DNA of 64,000 nt, taken from positions 186,001 through 250,000 of the forward strand of contig NC_009046.1 of assembly GCF_000209165.1 (NCBI RefSeq), written 5' to 3'. The translations under genes were made by a program, and so were the position numbers. The DNA comes from Scheffersomyces stipitis CBS 6054 (taxonomy: Eukaryota; Ascomycota; Pichiomycetes; Serinales; Debaryomycetaceae). The notes under the pieces were generated by a model, which saw only the letters and a program-made list of their open reading frames with translations, made no database searches and was not told the origin of the DNA. Numbering within the stretch: position 1 is the stretch's first letter; each line of letters begins with the position of its first letter. Of this stretch, positions 11,027-19,830 are shown in pieces.

Positions 11027-11647
11027 ATGCTACCACCTATCACAGTAGCTGGGAAATTGTCTGACAAAGACACTCCGCTTCCTTCACCAGATCTCATCCA
11101 GACTCCCCATCTACATTTCAACTCCACATATGTGACCTCCTCTTCCGCCTCCAATACTCCCCCATCGGGTGCAACCATAGCCAACTGCACCTGTCTGACG
11201 GCATCCCAGAACCCACAGCCCCATCCAACCGTCATTGATACTGCGATATTGGAGAATACGCCCAGAACTACAATTCTCGTCAACCATTCAGGTACTTCGT
11301 CTGAAAAATCAAACCTTGGGCAAACTCAATACTTCCCCAGCGTGACACCACCAACAATCAGCGCAAATCCAGAAATAACCACAGTCGATGACGACGCCAA
11401 TCAAAGTAGTCTGCTCCTGAAAGACGAACGACTAGATGAGATCAAGAAGCAGTGTTCTCAGCTCATCAGCGAGTTAGATGCGAACCCCAACCCCGAGGAA
11501 ATCGTCAGAAAGCATATAATAATGTTGAACAAATACAATGAGTTGAAGGATATCGCATTGGGATTGGTGACTATGATTGCGGATCAGAGACACATCCGCA
11601 CCACCGATATCTTGGAAGAAGTAAAAGTCGAACACAATCCAGAGTAA
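11027..11647 (+). CDS. SAE3: Sae3/Swi5-family meiotic recombination mediator subunit
   Basis: 206 residues from the ATG at 11027; the frame is open seven codons further up but only from TTG. The last ~85 residues match the Sae3/Swi5 family: a predicted coiled-coil (LKDERLDEIKKQCSQLISEL), then the signature RKHIIMLNKYNELKDIALGL and an acidic end (TTDILEEVKVEHN). Swi5/Sae3 with Sfr1/Mei5 loads Dmc1/Rad51 on single-stranded DNA. The N-terminal ~120 residues are Thr/Pro/Ser-rich and not part of the family, whose members are often under 100 residues. Two CTG codons near residue 132 would be serine, not leucine, in this clade. The C-terminal match is clear; a function in meiosis is inferred from the family. 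Confidence 0.82.
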   Translation: MLPPITVAGKLSDKDTPLPSPDLIQTPHLHFNSTYVTSSSASNTPPSGATIANCTCLTASQNPQPHPTVIDTAILENTPRTTILVNHSGTSSEKSNLGQTQYFPSVTPPTISANPEITTVDDDANQSSLLLKDERLDEIKKQCSQLISELDANPNPEEIVRKHIIMLNKYNELKDIALGLVTMIADQRHIRTTDILEEVKVEHNPE

Positions 11648-13176
11648 ATTGGGTTATCGACTGAGACGAATTCATGACAGTAGCTTGTATTTTCTTGACC
11701 TTTCCACGGGAGTTATGTTACCATTGCCTACTGCTAACAGCTCACTTCGAGCTTGTTGTTACAACTATTATCGCTGTAGCTAACAACGATTACGACAAAC
11801 GACAAAACTATATTTATTACTTTCTACTTTGTTAGAAGATAGATGAAGTTGCCATAGAGTGTTCAATTTTTTTCCACGCATGGGATGTGCTTACTTTTTA
11901 TTATTATTGTTATCAATTGGCCGGGTTGATTTTGCTTGTATTATTTTCTACGTTCTTTAGTTTCATTTCATTCATTCATTTATTGCCTCACTATAAGTTC
12001 AAATCATTTTGCTAGACTGTTTTTAGAGTAGTAAATATCATTACAAATTAATTTGATAGCTTGCCCCTTTGAATTGGCACATGATACTAGATCGTCATAC
12101 TGATTGGGGAACCGGCAAATGAAAAATGCTGCCGTGCGAAGATTGCAAAAAGTGCTACATTTACTTGCAAACGAATTGTACATCAACCTAATTAGTAAGA
12201 CCAATTTAGGTTCTTTGTAACACCTGAGCTACCAATGTTGACTACAAAGATAATGGATGTCATTTGCTGATAGTTTCTTCGCCGACTCAGTTTTGGCCAT
12301 TTGGCAGAATTTGTGGTTGTCGTAGCCACGAGGAGGACAATATGCAAATTTAAGTCAATACATGCTCTTGCAAATCTCGTTTGGTCTCTTGACAAAATCC
12401 AGGAAGTCAGAAAAAAAATAGAATACAAACTCAACCAGCGTAAGCGACACCTCACCGTGTAGAAATCGTACTTATCCACTCTGCACCTACAAAGTAGAGA
12501 ATACTCAGTATGGTCTTCTAGACTTGTAGCTTATCGCAGCACTTCAAGAGTCTGCTATCAGAAAGCAAACGCACCCCTATGCGTGGATGCAGTAGAAGCC
12601 TCGCCAGAGCACCAGTCCATCCCGCTAGATTCTCTACACCCCACTTATACTTGCTAAGTTACCAGCCTCCAGTATTTCATCAGCTTGAGCCAAGCACAGA
12701 TCCAGACCGCAGTATGAAGCCATTCCATCTCCCGCCCCAGCCTCTATTCATGCTGTCACATGGGAATGTTGGTCACGTGAGGCGCCTCAGAAACTTGTAG
12801 AACAACCTCTTAAGCATTCCGACGCTGCAGCAATACGAGCCGTATATATTATACAATCCTAGAGATCTCTGTACAGGCTCGAAAAAAGGGATGAAAAAAA
12901 ATAGTCTAGTCTGATTCACATATCCAGAATCCTCTTTCTATTGTTTTACAGATCTTCCACTGTATATCTATACTGGTGCCAGATTGGACACTTGTTTGCT
13001 ACGAACCCTCACCATCCCTTTCCATTTTTTGGTCACTATTTTTCATCTATTTGATACTGAGCTTTCAAATTCTGGTCTATTCCATCTTCCCCTGTCTACT
13101 TCTATCCTGTTTGTCCCGCACTTTTGTCTATCTTTAGATTCTGATTTGAGGACCGTAGCTGTGAGAAATCCACACC
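11648..13176. other. 1.53 kb intergenic upstream of IRE1
   Basis: No convincing gene. Reading frames at 12192-12479 (-) and 12579-12800 (+) are short and lack family resemblance. The IRE1-proximal part holds a TCACGTGA box overlapping a 12-bp palindrome (12773-12789) and an AT-rich TATATATTATA stretch near 12843. Confidence 0.6.
12773..12789. promoter_or_regulatory. TCACGTGA box overlapping palindrome TGAGGCGCCTCA
   Basis: TCACGTGA (12773-12780) is a perfect Cbf1/bHLH E-box. It overlaps TGAGGCGCCTCA (12778-12789), a perfect 12-bp palindrome. They lie about 400 bp before the IRE1 ATG. Binding is inferred from the motif only. Confidence 0.55.
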
Positions 13177-16100
13177 ATGAGGAAGCTTCTATTTCTATTG
13201 AGCCTCTGTATGATGGCGTACGTTGTGCTCGTAGCTGCACTGCCGCGACTAGAGAAGGTCACCACCAGATATCTACCTGATAGCCTACTTCAAAATGATG
13301 CTGCTCCTCAGACTACAGAACCTCCTTCCAAAAGAACAACAGACTCGTCCATACTACCCTTGGACGTGAGATCACTAAAAGACTTTAAATTAACAGACTT
13401 ACTCTTGATCTCAGACGTCGACGGTAACTTGCACGCTGTAGAACGTAAGGAAGGAGCTCTTATCTGGACACTTCCCAGCGACGAACCTCTAGTGAAAATC
13501 CAGTCCAATAGCTCAACAGAAGATAGCCAGTCCAATATCCTATGGTTTGTCGAGCCATACCAGGATGGATCTCTCTATTATTTCACACCCAAATTTGGGC
13601 TCAACAAACTTCCTACTAGCATCAGACAGTTGGTGATGGAGTCTCCTTTCTCCCTCAGTGGAGACGACAAAATCTACACCGGAAGCAGGAAAACTGCCCT
13701 CTATACTGTCAACATCTTCACAGGTGAGATTGTCTCATCGTTCGGAAATGAGGAGAAATGCCCGGTTGCCAATACCCACTACAAGATAGACAACTTGTAT
13801 CTGCGTCTGGATACCATCAACATAGGGAGAACGACCTACGAGTTGACCATCCACTCCAAGTTGAATACCAATGTAGTTTGGAACGTGTCCTATTCTCAAT
13901 GGGGACCCAACAATATAGACAACGACTTGATCATGCAAAACTCAGAGAGCATAGATAAACTCTACTTTACCCCTTTCTACAACAAGTCTATATTGGCTAT
14001 CAACAAGGATATAAGTGCACCCAAATGGTTGACGAACTTACCTTCTTTTGCTGTCAGTGTGTTTGATGTCTTCAGCAATCTCAAGAACTCGGACTGTGTT
14101 CTTTTGCCTCACCCATCGAAGATCTTCAACCAGCCACAACTCGATGATGACAACGACAACAATTCCGACCTTGTCTTCATCGACAGAACATCCAACAGAA
14201 AGGAGTGGTTTGCAATGAGTTTTAATAATTATCCTTCATTAATCAAAACGGCTCCAATTTCCAATTACCAGTTGTATTTGCTTAAGCTTCAGGCTGACTT
14301 CCAAGACTTGAATGTGAATGTTGACTACTTGAAGAATTTTCAATTATCTACGAGTCCACCAGAGGAAGTGAAAACTTTGATTAGTGGCATACATAGAGCT
14401 TTTCAATTGTCTGCCGACACCTTGTACCAGCCTTCTTCTAGATTTGAAAAGAGTGATGACATCAAACGTATTGGACAAAACGAGCAAACAGAACGCACAG
14501 AACAAGACGAGCGGACAGAGCAAGACGATCAGAATGACAATTCTTTGAAAACAGATTTAGAAGAGATAAAGCCCAATATCGCAGAGGGAGTTAATTTCGC
14601 TCATGAAACTTCACGTTCAGAAGTCTTGTATCTACCACCATCAAACAATGAGGTGGAAAGTTACAGGCCCTACAAAGACCCTGAAACCAGCCATGAAATA
14701 ATCAATAATTTGGAACCAAATTCCACTACTGCTATCATTCGTAGAATCTTGGAAGACTTGGTTGTTTTGTTGGTTCTCTTTGTTTTAGTAATGACTTTTG
14801 GAAAGTCCAACAAGTTTGTGCAAGGCTTTTTCAACAATGGAAGCTTGGTGGGCCCAGTCTCAATTGAGAAAGACGCGGTGTTCGATAATGACGTTGTTCT
14901 TGATTCGAACTTTTCAGTTTCGAACGACAAAGAAAAAGTGTCTATTACAGAGAAAGACAAGAGTTCACAAGTTGTTGAGCTTGCAAATCAGGACAACAAA
15001 GATGCGAAAGATTCTAATGAGGTATTCAAGAAAGTCAAGATTGTTGTTCCTAACGAATCATTAGAGAAAGCAAACGACGATCCCAGTAAATTAGAAGAAA
15101 ATGTTGATGACGATGAAGAAGGCAACGGCGACGAAATTACAACTAAGAAGAAGCGCAAGAGAGGCAGTAGAGGTGGTAAAAGGGGTGGTCGTAGAGTTAA
15201 TAAGAGCAAGGAAAATGCTGGTGATGACCAAGAAATCAACGACGAAAGTCCTGAAGAAGAGTTCATCTCCATTGCTACCAAGAGCTTGGTAAAAACTATC
15301 ACTACTCCAGTGAAGATTCCTTCCAAGAAATTACAAATCGAAAATAACCTTGTGATATCTGACAAGATTCTTGGTTATGGGTCCCATGGAACCATTGTAT
15401 ACCAGGGCACGTTTGAGAACAGGCCCGTTGCAGTTAAGCGTATGCTTTTGGATTTCTACGATGTAGCTAACCATGAAGTTCGCTTATTGCAGGAAAGTGA
15501 CGACCATCCCAATGTCATCAGATATTTCTGTTCTCAATCAAGCGAGTCCGAAAAGTTTTTATATATTGCTTTGGAACTATGTCTCTGCTCGTTGGAAGAT
15601 ATTATTGAAAAGCCCAAGAAGTCTCCTCAACTCAGCATTCCTAAAGTTAATGACGTCTTGTATCAATTGGCCAGTGGTTTACACTATTTGCATTCATTGA
15701 AAATCGTTCATCGTGATTTGAAGCCTCAGAACATATTAGTTGCAGATATCAAAAAAACATCGTCTTCAAAAGCAACGACAAAGCCTTCCGAAGAGGAAAA
15801 CAATGTGAGATTGCTTATCTCTGACTTTGGCTTATGTAAGAAGCTAGACTCTGACCAATCTTCGTTCAGAGCAACTACACAACATGCTGCTCTGGGAACT
15901 TCTGGATGGAGAGCACCAGAATTATTGTTGCATCACGATTTACTCGAAATATCCCCAGACACCATATCCTCTGTTGGGTCTGGATCTCGTCACTCATTTA
16001 CAGAGTCGTGGTCGACTGTTACGAACTCTTCTTCAGTACAAGCTTCAGGTGGAAAGAGATTGACCAAGGCAATTGACATTTTCTCCTTGGGATGTGTTTA

Positions 16101-16707
16101 CTACTACATTTTGTCTGGAGGAATGCATCCTTTTGGTGACAGATATTTGCGTGAAGGTAATATCATCAAGGGTGAGTACGACATTTCCTTGTTAAAACAG
16201 TGCTGCCCCAATGACAAGTATGAAGCCACCGATCTTATTGCCAGCATGATCCATGCGAACCCAAGTAAAAGACGAAGCACATCTAAGATCTTAATTCATC
16301 CATTATTCTGGTCTTCTAAAAAGCGTTTGGAATTCTTATTAAAGGTCAGCGATAGATTCGAAGTGGAAAGAAGGGATCCTCCTAGTGACTTATTATTGAA
16401 ACTTGAGGACCGTGCCAATGCTGTCCATGGAGGAAACTGGCATAAGCAATTCGATGATGAATTCATGGACAACTTGGGTAAATACAGAAAGTACCACAAA
16501 GAGAAACTAATGGATTTGCTAAGAGCTATTCGTAATAAGTACCATCACTTTAACGACATGCCTGAAACATTACAAGCACAAATGAGCCCGCTTCCAGGTG
16601 GGTTCTACAAGTACTTCAACAACAAGTTCCCTAACTTGCTTATGCAGATATACTTCTTGATTGAGGAGAATCTCGCAGAAGAACATGCATTTAAGGATTT
16701 TTACTAG
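13177..16707 (+). CDS. IRE1: Ire1 ER-stress sensor kinase/endoribonuclease
   Basis: 1176 residues. Signal peptide about 1-21; ER-lumenal sensor domain to about 420; an acidic repeat TEQDERTEQD at 434-452; transmembrane helix about 527-545; a charged linker with a lysine-rich run near 655-680; kinase domain about 725-1040; KEN-type RNase domain about 1050-1176. Kinase landmarks: glycine loop GYGSHGT, VAVK (Lys754), HRDLKPQN (Asp847), DFG (Asp883), GTSGWRAPE. The RNase keeps RNKYHHF, which holds the catalytic residues known from yeast Ire1. It senses unfolded protein in the ER and splices HAC1-type mRNA. CTG codon 906, just before GTSGW, falls where Saccharomyces Ire1 has serine, which argues for CTG-Ser decoding; codon 22, at the likely signal-peptide cleavage site, is also CTG. 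It converges on LRP1 with a 185-bp gap. Confidence 0.97.
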   Translation: MRKLLFLLSLCMMAYVVLVAALPRLEKVTTRYLPDSLLQNDAAPQTTEPPSKRTTDSSILPLDVRSLKDFKLTDLLLISDVDGNLHAVERKEGALIWTLPSDEPLVKIQSNSSTEDSQSNILWFVEPYQDGSLYYFTPKFGLNKLPTSIRQLVMESPFSLSGDDKIYTGSRKTALYTVNIFTGEIVSSFGNEEKCPVANTHYKIDNLYLRLDTINIGRTTYELTIHSKLNTNVVWNVSYSQWGPNNIDNDLIMQNSESIDKLYFTPFYNKSILAINKDISAPKWLTNLPSFAVSVFDVFSNLKNSDCVLLPHPSKIFNQPQLDDDNDNNSDLVFIDRTSNRKEWFAMSFNNYPSLIKTAPISNYQLYLLKLQADFQDLNVNVDYLKNFQLSTSPPEEVKTLISGIHRAFQLSADTLYQPSSRFEKSDDIKRIGQNEQTERTEQDERTEQDDQNDNSLKTDLEEIKPNIAEGVNFAHETSRSEVLYLPPSNNEVESYRPYKDPETSHEIINNLEPNSTTAIIRRILEDLVVLLVLFVLVMTFGKSNKFVQGFFNNGSLVGPVSIEKDAVFDNDVVLDSNFSVSNDKEKVSITEKDKSSQVVELANQDNKDAKDSNEVFKKVKIVVPNESLEKANDDPSKLEENVDDDEEGNGDEITTKKKRKRGSRGGKRGGRRVNKSKENAGDDQEINDESPEEEFISIATKSLVKTITTPVKIPSKKLQIENNLVISDKILGYGSHGTIVYQGTFENRPVAVKRMLLDFYDVANHEVRLLQESDDHPNVIRYFCSQSSESEKFLYIALELCLCSLEDIIEKPKKSPQLSIPKVNDVLYQLASGLHYLHSLKIVHRDLKPQNILVADIKKTSSSKATTKPSEEENNVRLLISDFGLCKKLDSDQSSFRATTQHAALGTSGWRAPELLLHHDLLEISPDTISSVGSGSRHSFTESWSTVTNSSSVQASGGKRLTKAIDIFSLGCVYYYILSGGMHPFGDRYLREGNIIKGEYDISLLKQCCPNDKYEATDLIASMIHANPSKRRSTSKILIHPLFWSSKKRLEFLLKVSDRFEVERRDPPSDLLLKLEDRANAVHGGNWHKQFDDEFMDNLGKYRKYHKEKLMDLLRAIRNKYHHFNDMPETLQAQMSPLPGGFYKYFNNKFPNLLMQIYFLIEENLAEEHAFKDFY
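14475..14532 (+). repeat. Imperfect tandem repeat coding TEQDERTEQD in IRE1
   Basis: Imperfect repeats of about 9-24 bp (core acagarcaagacga) encode NEQTERTEQDERTEQDDQ at residues about 437-454, in the acidic juxtamembrane part of the Ire1 lumenal region. Such repeats often vary in copy number between strains. Confidence 0.65.
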
Positions 16708-16892
16708 ACACGGTCTGGTTTTTAACGACGCATATGAAATCTATTTTCATCTTTTATAATTCTTTAACGGCTATTCAATAGAGGACGAATAGCTTACAAA
16801 ATTCATATACATATATTCCAATTTTCAGTTCTAAACGGAAATATCAGTCATTTTAATACATTAAATTCATATTTATCTATTGAGAATAGACT

Positions 16893-17498
16893 TCACTTTT
16901 TATTTACATTCTTTCTTGGTTTCGTAACTTTGCCTGACTTTGTAGTCTTAGATTTTATGCTCTTGGTCTTCGATTTAGCAACTGAATTGTTCGATTCCCT
17001 GAAAGACTCTGGCTCGCTGTCGGAATTTTTATCTTCTTTGAACTTCGTATGCTTGCCTTGGAAATTACTTGCACTTATAGCTGGAGAAGTCATGTTAGCT
17101 GTGGCAGCAGCACCTCCACCATTTATCTTTGAACCCAACGTCTTCTGCAAGAAGTCTTTAGCCTTTGCTTCTGCATTTTTCTGTTCTTGTTCCTTGGACA
17201 TAGTGGAAGACTCTAGCTCCTTGGCTCGTTTCATGTATGCTCTTATACGAGTCAATTCCTGGGAAATCGGATGCTTATCGGTGTCAACCCCTGCAGTTTT
17301 GAGATAGGAGTATATAACTGAGATGAGTGTGTATGCAGAGTTGTTGTAGAGTTTTATTCTTTCAAATGGAGTAGTGGAATTTTCGGCTACCAACTCGGCA
17401 AGAGACTTTTTCAAGACTGGCTTTAGAGCGTCTTCAAGTTGGTCCACACTGTTGTCGAGTGACTTGACGAAAAGCTTGACGTTCTCTATGTTTTCCAT
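16893..17498 (-). CDS. LRP1: Lrp1/Rrp47 nuclear exosome cofactor (C1D family)
   Basis: 201 residues. The N-terminal ~110 residues form the helical Sas10/C1D domain (MENIENVKLFVKSLDNSVDQ start; ELTRIRAYMKRAKELE). Conserved SNFQGKHTKF follows at about 143-152, then a Lys/Ser-rich tail typical of Rrp47. The protein binds Rrp6 and supports 3'-end processing of 5.8S rRNA and sn/snoRNAs by the nuclear exosome. Length matches Saccharomyces Lrp1 closely. It is divergent from RRP17, sharing a 267-bp promoter with ribosome-biogenesis-type motifs, so the pair is probably co-regulated. Confidence 0.93.
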   Translation of the reverse strand: MENIENVKLFVKSLDNSVDQLEDALKPVLKKSLAELVAENSTTPFERIKLYNNSAYTLISVIYSYLKTAGVDTDKHPISQELTRIRAYMKRAKELESSTMSKEQEQKNAEAKAKDFLQKTLGSKINGGGAAATANMTSPAISASNFQGKHTKFKEDKNSDSEPESFRESNNSVAKSKTKSIKSKTTKSGKVTKPRKNVNKK

Positions 17499-17610
17499 TT
17501 TTGATTGCTATGCTAATATATTCAATGCTAGTGTTATATGCTGAGATGTAACGATATGTGTGCGTCCACTTTCTGGATGTAATAGTTAACAAGTATTGTA
17601 CATTATTGAT

Positions 17611-17628
17611 TTATACAATTTATACAAT
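17611..17628. repeat. 9-bp perfect tandem duplication TTATACAAT x2
   Basis: Two adjacent copies of TTATACAAT lie in the LRP1-RRP17 bidirectional promoter, just before the PAC-like element. AT-rich duplications of this sort may be slippage products. Confidence 0.7.
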
Positions 17629-17636
17629 TTGTGTTT

Positions 17637-17658
17637 GCGATGCTCATTGAAAATATTT
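17637..17658 (+). promoter_or_regulatory. PAC-like GCGATGCTCATTG plus RRPE-like TGAAAATATTT
   Basis: GCGATGCTCATTG (17637-17649) overlaps TGAAAATATTT (17648-17658). GCGATG and the reverse-strand ATGAG resemble the PAC element, and TGAAAATATTT resembles RRPE; both are known promoter motifs of yeast ribosome-biogenesis genes. They lie 129 bp before RRP17 and 139 bp before LRP1. The same 13-mer recurs before RIA1. Confidence 0.6.
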
Positions 17659-17765
17659 CCTGTAGATAGATATTTTCACTTTATCACATCACATTTATAT
17701 TGGAGTAGAAGCATATTCCAAATTTTATTCTTATCTAGACATAACTCACAGAATAAAGAAATACG

Positions 17766-18605
17766 ATGGTTGTCAGAAAGAACAGGGAGATTTTGACTGG
17801 AGGGAAAAAGTATGCCCAGAAGGCTGCTAAAAAACACAGAGTTGAAGAAGTGGTATTCGACAAAGACTCCAGAGTTGAATATTTGACTGGGTTCCACAAG
17901 AGAAAGGTTCAGAGGCAGAAGAAGGCTCAAGAGTACATCAAAGAACAAGAAAGATTGTCCAGAATTGAAGAAAGAAAGCAAATCAGAGCCGAACGTAAGA
18001 AAGATATGGAAAAGCAACTTGAAGACTTCAACAGCACAGTGAAAAAGATAACATCCTATGTGGAGAGCGATGACGACGACTGGTCAGGTTTCAATGACAA
18101 AACTGCTGATAACGACAAAAACGATGATGGAATTAATGAAGAAGAAGATGATGATGTTGATGACGATGGTGAAGAAGATAATGATGGAGAAGAAAGAAGC
18201 AAGCCTCCTGCTCCCAAACCAAAGGGAATCTTGCATCATACAGAAGTGTACAAACTAGACGAAACGACGGAATTGTTGCCTGAAAGCAGTGCTATAATAG
18301 ACGATGAAACCACAGTAACTGTGGACTCGTTGGACAACCCAGCTATAGTGAGTGCTCAACAGGCTAGCGTAGAAGCTCTTGCACGCATGCATAACGTCGA
18401 TCTTGGAAAATCTGAAAAAGTGCTAGAAAACTCCATAAAGAAAGCTAAAACCCACGCCATTATGGTTGGAGTGGCCAAACCATCAGTTGGAGACAGAATC
18501 AAGCAAAAGAAGAAGAAGTTCAGATATTTATCGAAAGCAGAAAGAAGAGAGAATACCAGAAAGGAAAGGTCGAAAGGATATTCCAGAGGGAAAGCCAAGA
18601 AATAA
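17766..18605 (+). CDS. RRP17: Rrp17/Nop25-family pre-60S rRNA processing factor
   Basis: 279 residues. The N-terminus carries the Nop25/Rrp17 signature: GGKKYAQKAAKKHRVEEVVFD and YLTGFHKRKVQRQKKAQEY, followed by a long charged helix (to about 110). An acidic block lies at about 120-140 (EEEDDDVDDDGEEDNDGEE), and a basic C-terminus ends KGYSRGKAKK. Yeast Rrp17 is a nucleolar exonuclease that trims the 5' ends of 5.8S and 25S rRNA; NOL12 is the human relative. It is divergent from LRP1, another rRNA-processing gene. Confidence 0.92.
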   Translation: MVVRKNREILTGGKKYAQKAAKKHRVEEVVFDKDSRVEYLTGFHKRKVQRQKKAQEYIKEQERLSRIEERKQIRAERKKDMEKQLEDFNSTVKKITSYVESDDDDWSGFNDKTADNDKNDDGINEEEDDDVDDDGEEDNDGEERSKPPAPKPKGILHHTEVYKLDETTELLPESSAIIDDETTVTVDSLDNPAIVSAQQASVEALARMHNVDLGKSEKVLENSIKKAKTHAIMVGVAKPSVGDRIKQKKKKFRYLSKAERRENTRKERSKGYSRGKAKK

Positions 18606-19830
18606 GCTGGCTCTGACTGGGGAGATACATTATAATTCTACTTTATTAGCATTTATAGACCATTCACTATACATTACTTACCATATATTGCCGATGGATG
18701 CAATTAGCTTGGTGCCCTTCTGGTGTTGACCTTTATGACAAAGCCGGGTAAGCTTGGAAATTTTCCTGTATGCTTGCATCCAAGTTTTTTCCACTGTTTA
18801 AAGAGAGCAGATTTGAAAATTTTTAATAGAGCATTTTTTCTTAACCAGATCCAATTCAACAAATGGTTCTTGTGTGGAATATGTGCAAAGCAACTATCGC
18901 TGAACAGTATGTAAGCCGAAATATCATGTTGCTTCTATTACAGTGATGACACGATGTCGCCCCAAACGGAGGCTCCTATTCAGGACGATGACCGATTCGA
19001 TTCAAGCCAAACACTGAAAATTCTGATCGTATTAGAAGCAATGACTTTACAAATCACAGACGTCAAATAACTAACATAATCTAGCATACGAAGCCTTGAA
19101 TAAAGCCAATGATTTCACGGTGTTCTTATCTTGGAGTATGTTGATCGTACTCCGTTTACTTCTCTGTCTATGTAGTTAATACACAATAGTGAATCATGAA
19201 TCCTATGTAGAATCCAATTCTTCTCTGGACATTCGGTTGGTGGCTAATGATGTTTCCATGCTAATCATGAATACTTCTGATTAAAACATACCTAAATCGC
19301 GGACTAGTTAACTAGCTGCGTCTGAAGCCTACACTGGAAGACAGCGATTGAAATGGAAGCATAGATGAGTCTCAATCAGATGAGAACAAATTTACGTAAA
19401 TGTATTTGCACCTCTATTCATTCTTGTGTATTCAGTTAATTCTCTCTGTCTTGTAAGATCTAGAGATCAATCCCTTGCATTGTCGTTGGTCTCACTGGCA
19501 TGGCCCTACTCTTTTGCCCAAATCTTTACTTGTATGTGCTGCGGACTCGCTAGACACGACTTTGCACCCAAAGAAAGAATCAGACCGTGCTCAAAGTTTA
19601 CGTGTATAATAAACAATTCAGCGATGAATTTTGTATTCCAATATTTTTGAAGATTTATTGTTTTTATTTTGCGTAGAAATATATTGTGTTTGTTTCTCGA
19701 TACATATTCGTCCATCTGGCCCTCGCATTTGTAACGGCGTTAATCTCTGTAAAGTTACTGGCACCTTTATGGCTTTGTTCAGACTTCCATTTGCACATCC
19801 TTAATTATTCACACTCCAGAGCACATTTCC
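18606..19830. other. 1.23 kb intergenic upstream of ERD1
   Basis: No gene that I recognise. It contains an intron-like signal set: GTATGTAAG at 18907, AACTAAC at 19069-19075 and AG at 19083-19084, which could join two short open segments into one of about 89 codons (see findings). The rest holds nothing I can name. Confidence 0.5.

Noticed and set aside
12579..12800. 73-codon + frame upstream of IRE1
   Set aside because: Pro/Arg/His-rich, covers the E-box palindrome, and looks like promoter DNA.
18981..19010. GATTCGATTC resembling a tRNA B box
   Set aside because: No A box or acceptor-stem pairing at tRNA distance; no other tRNA-like pair found in the window.
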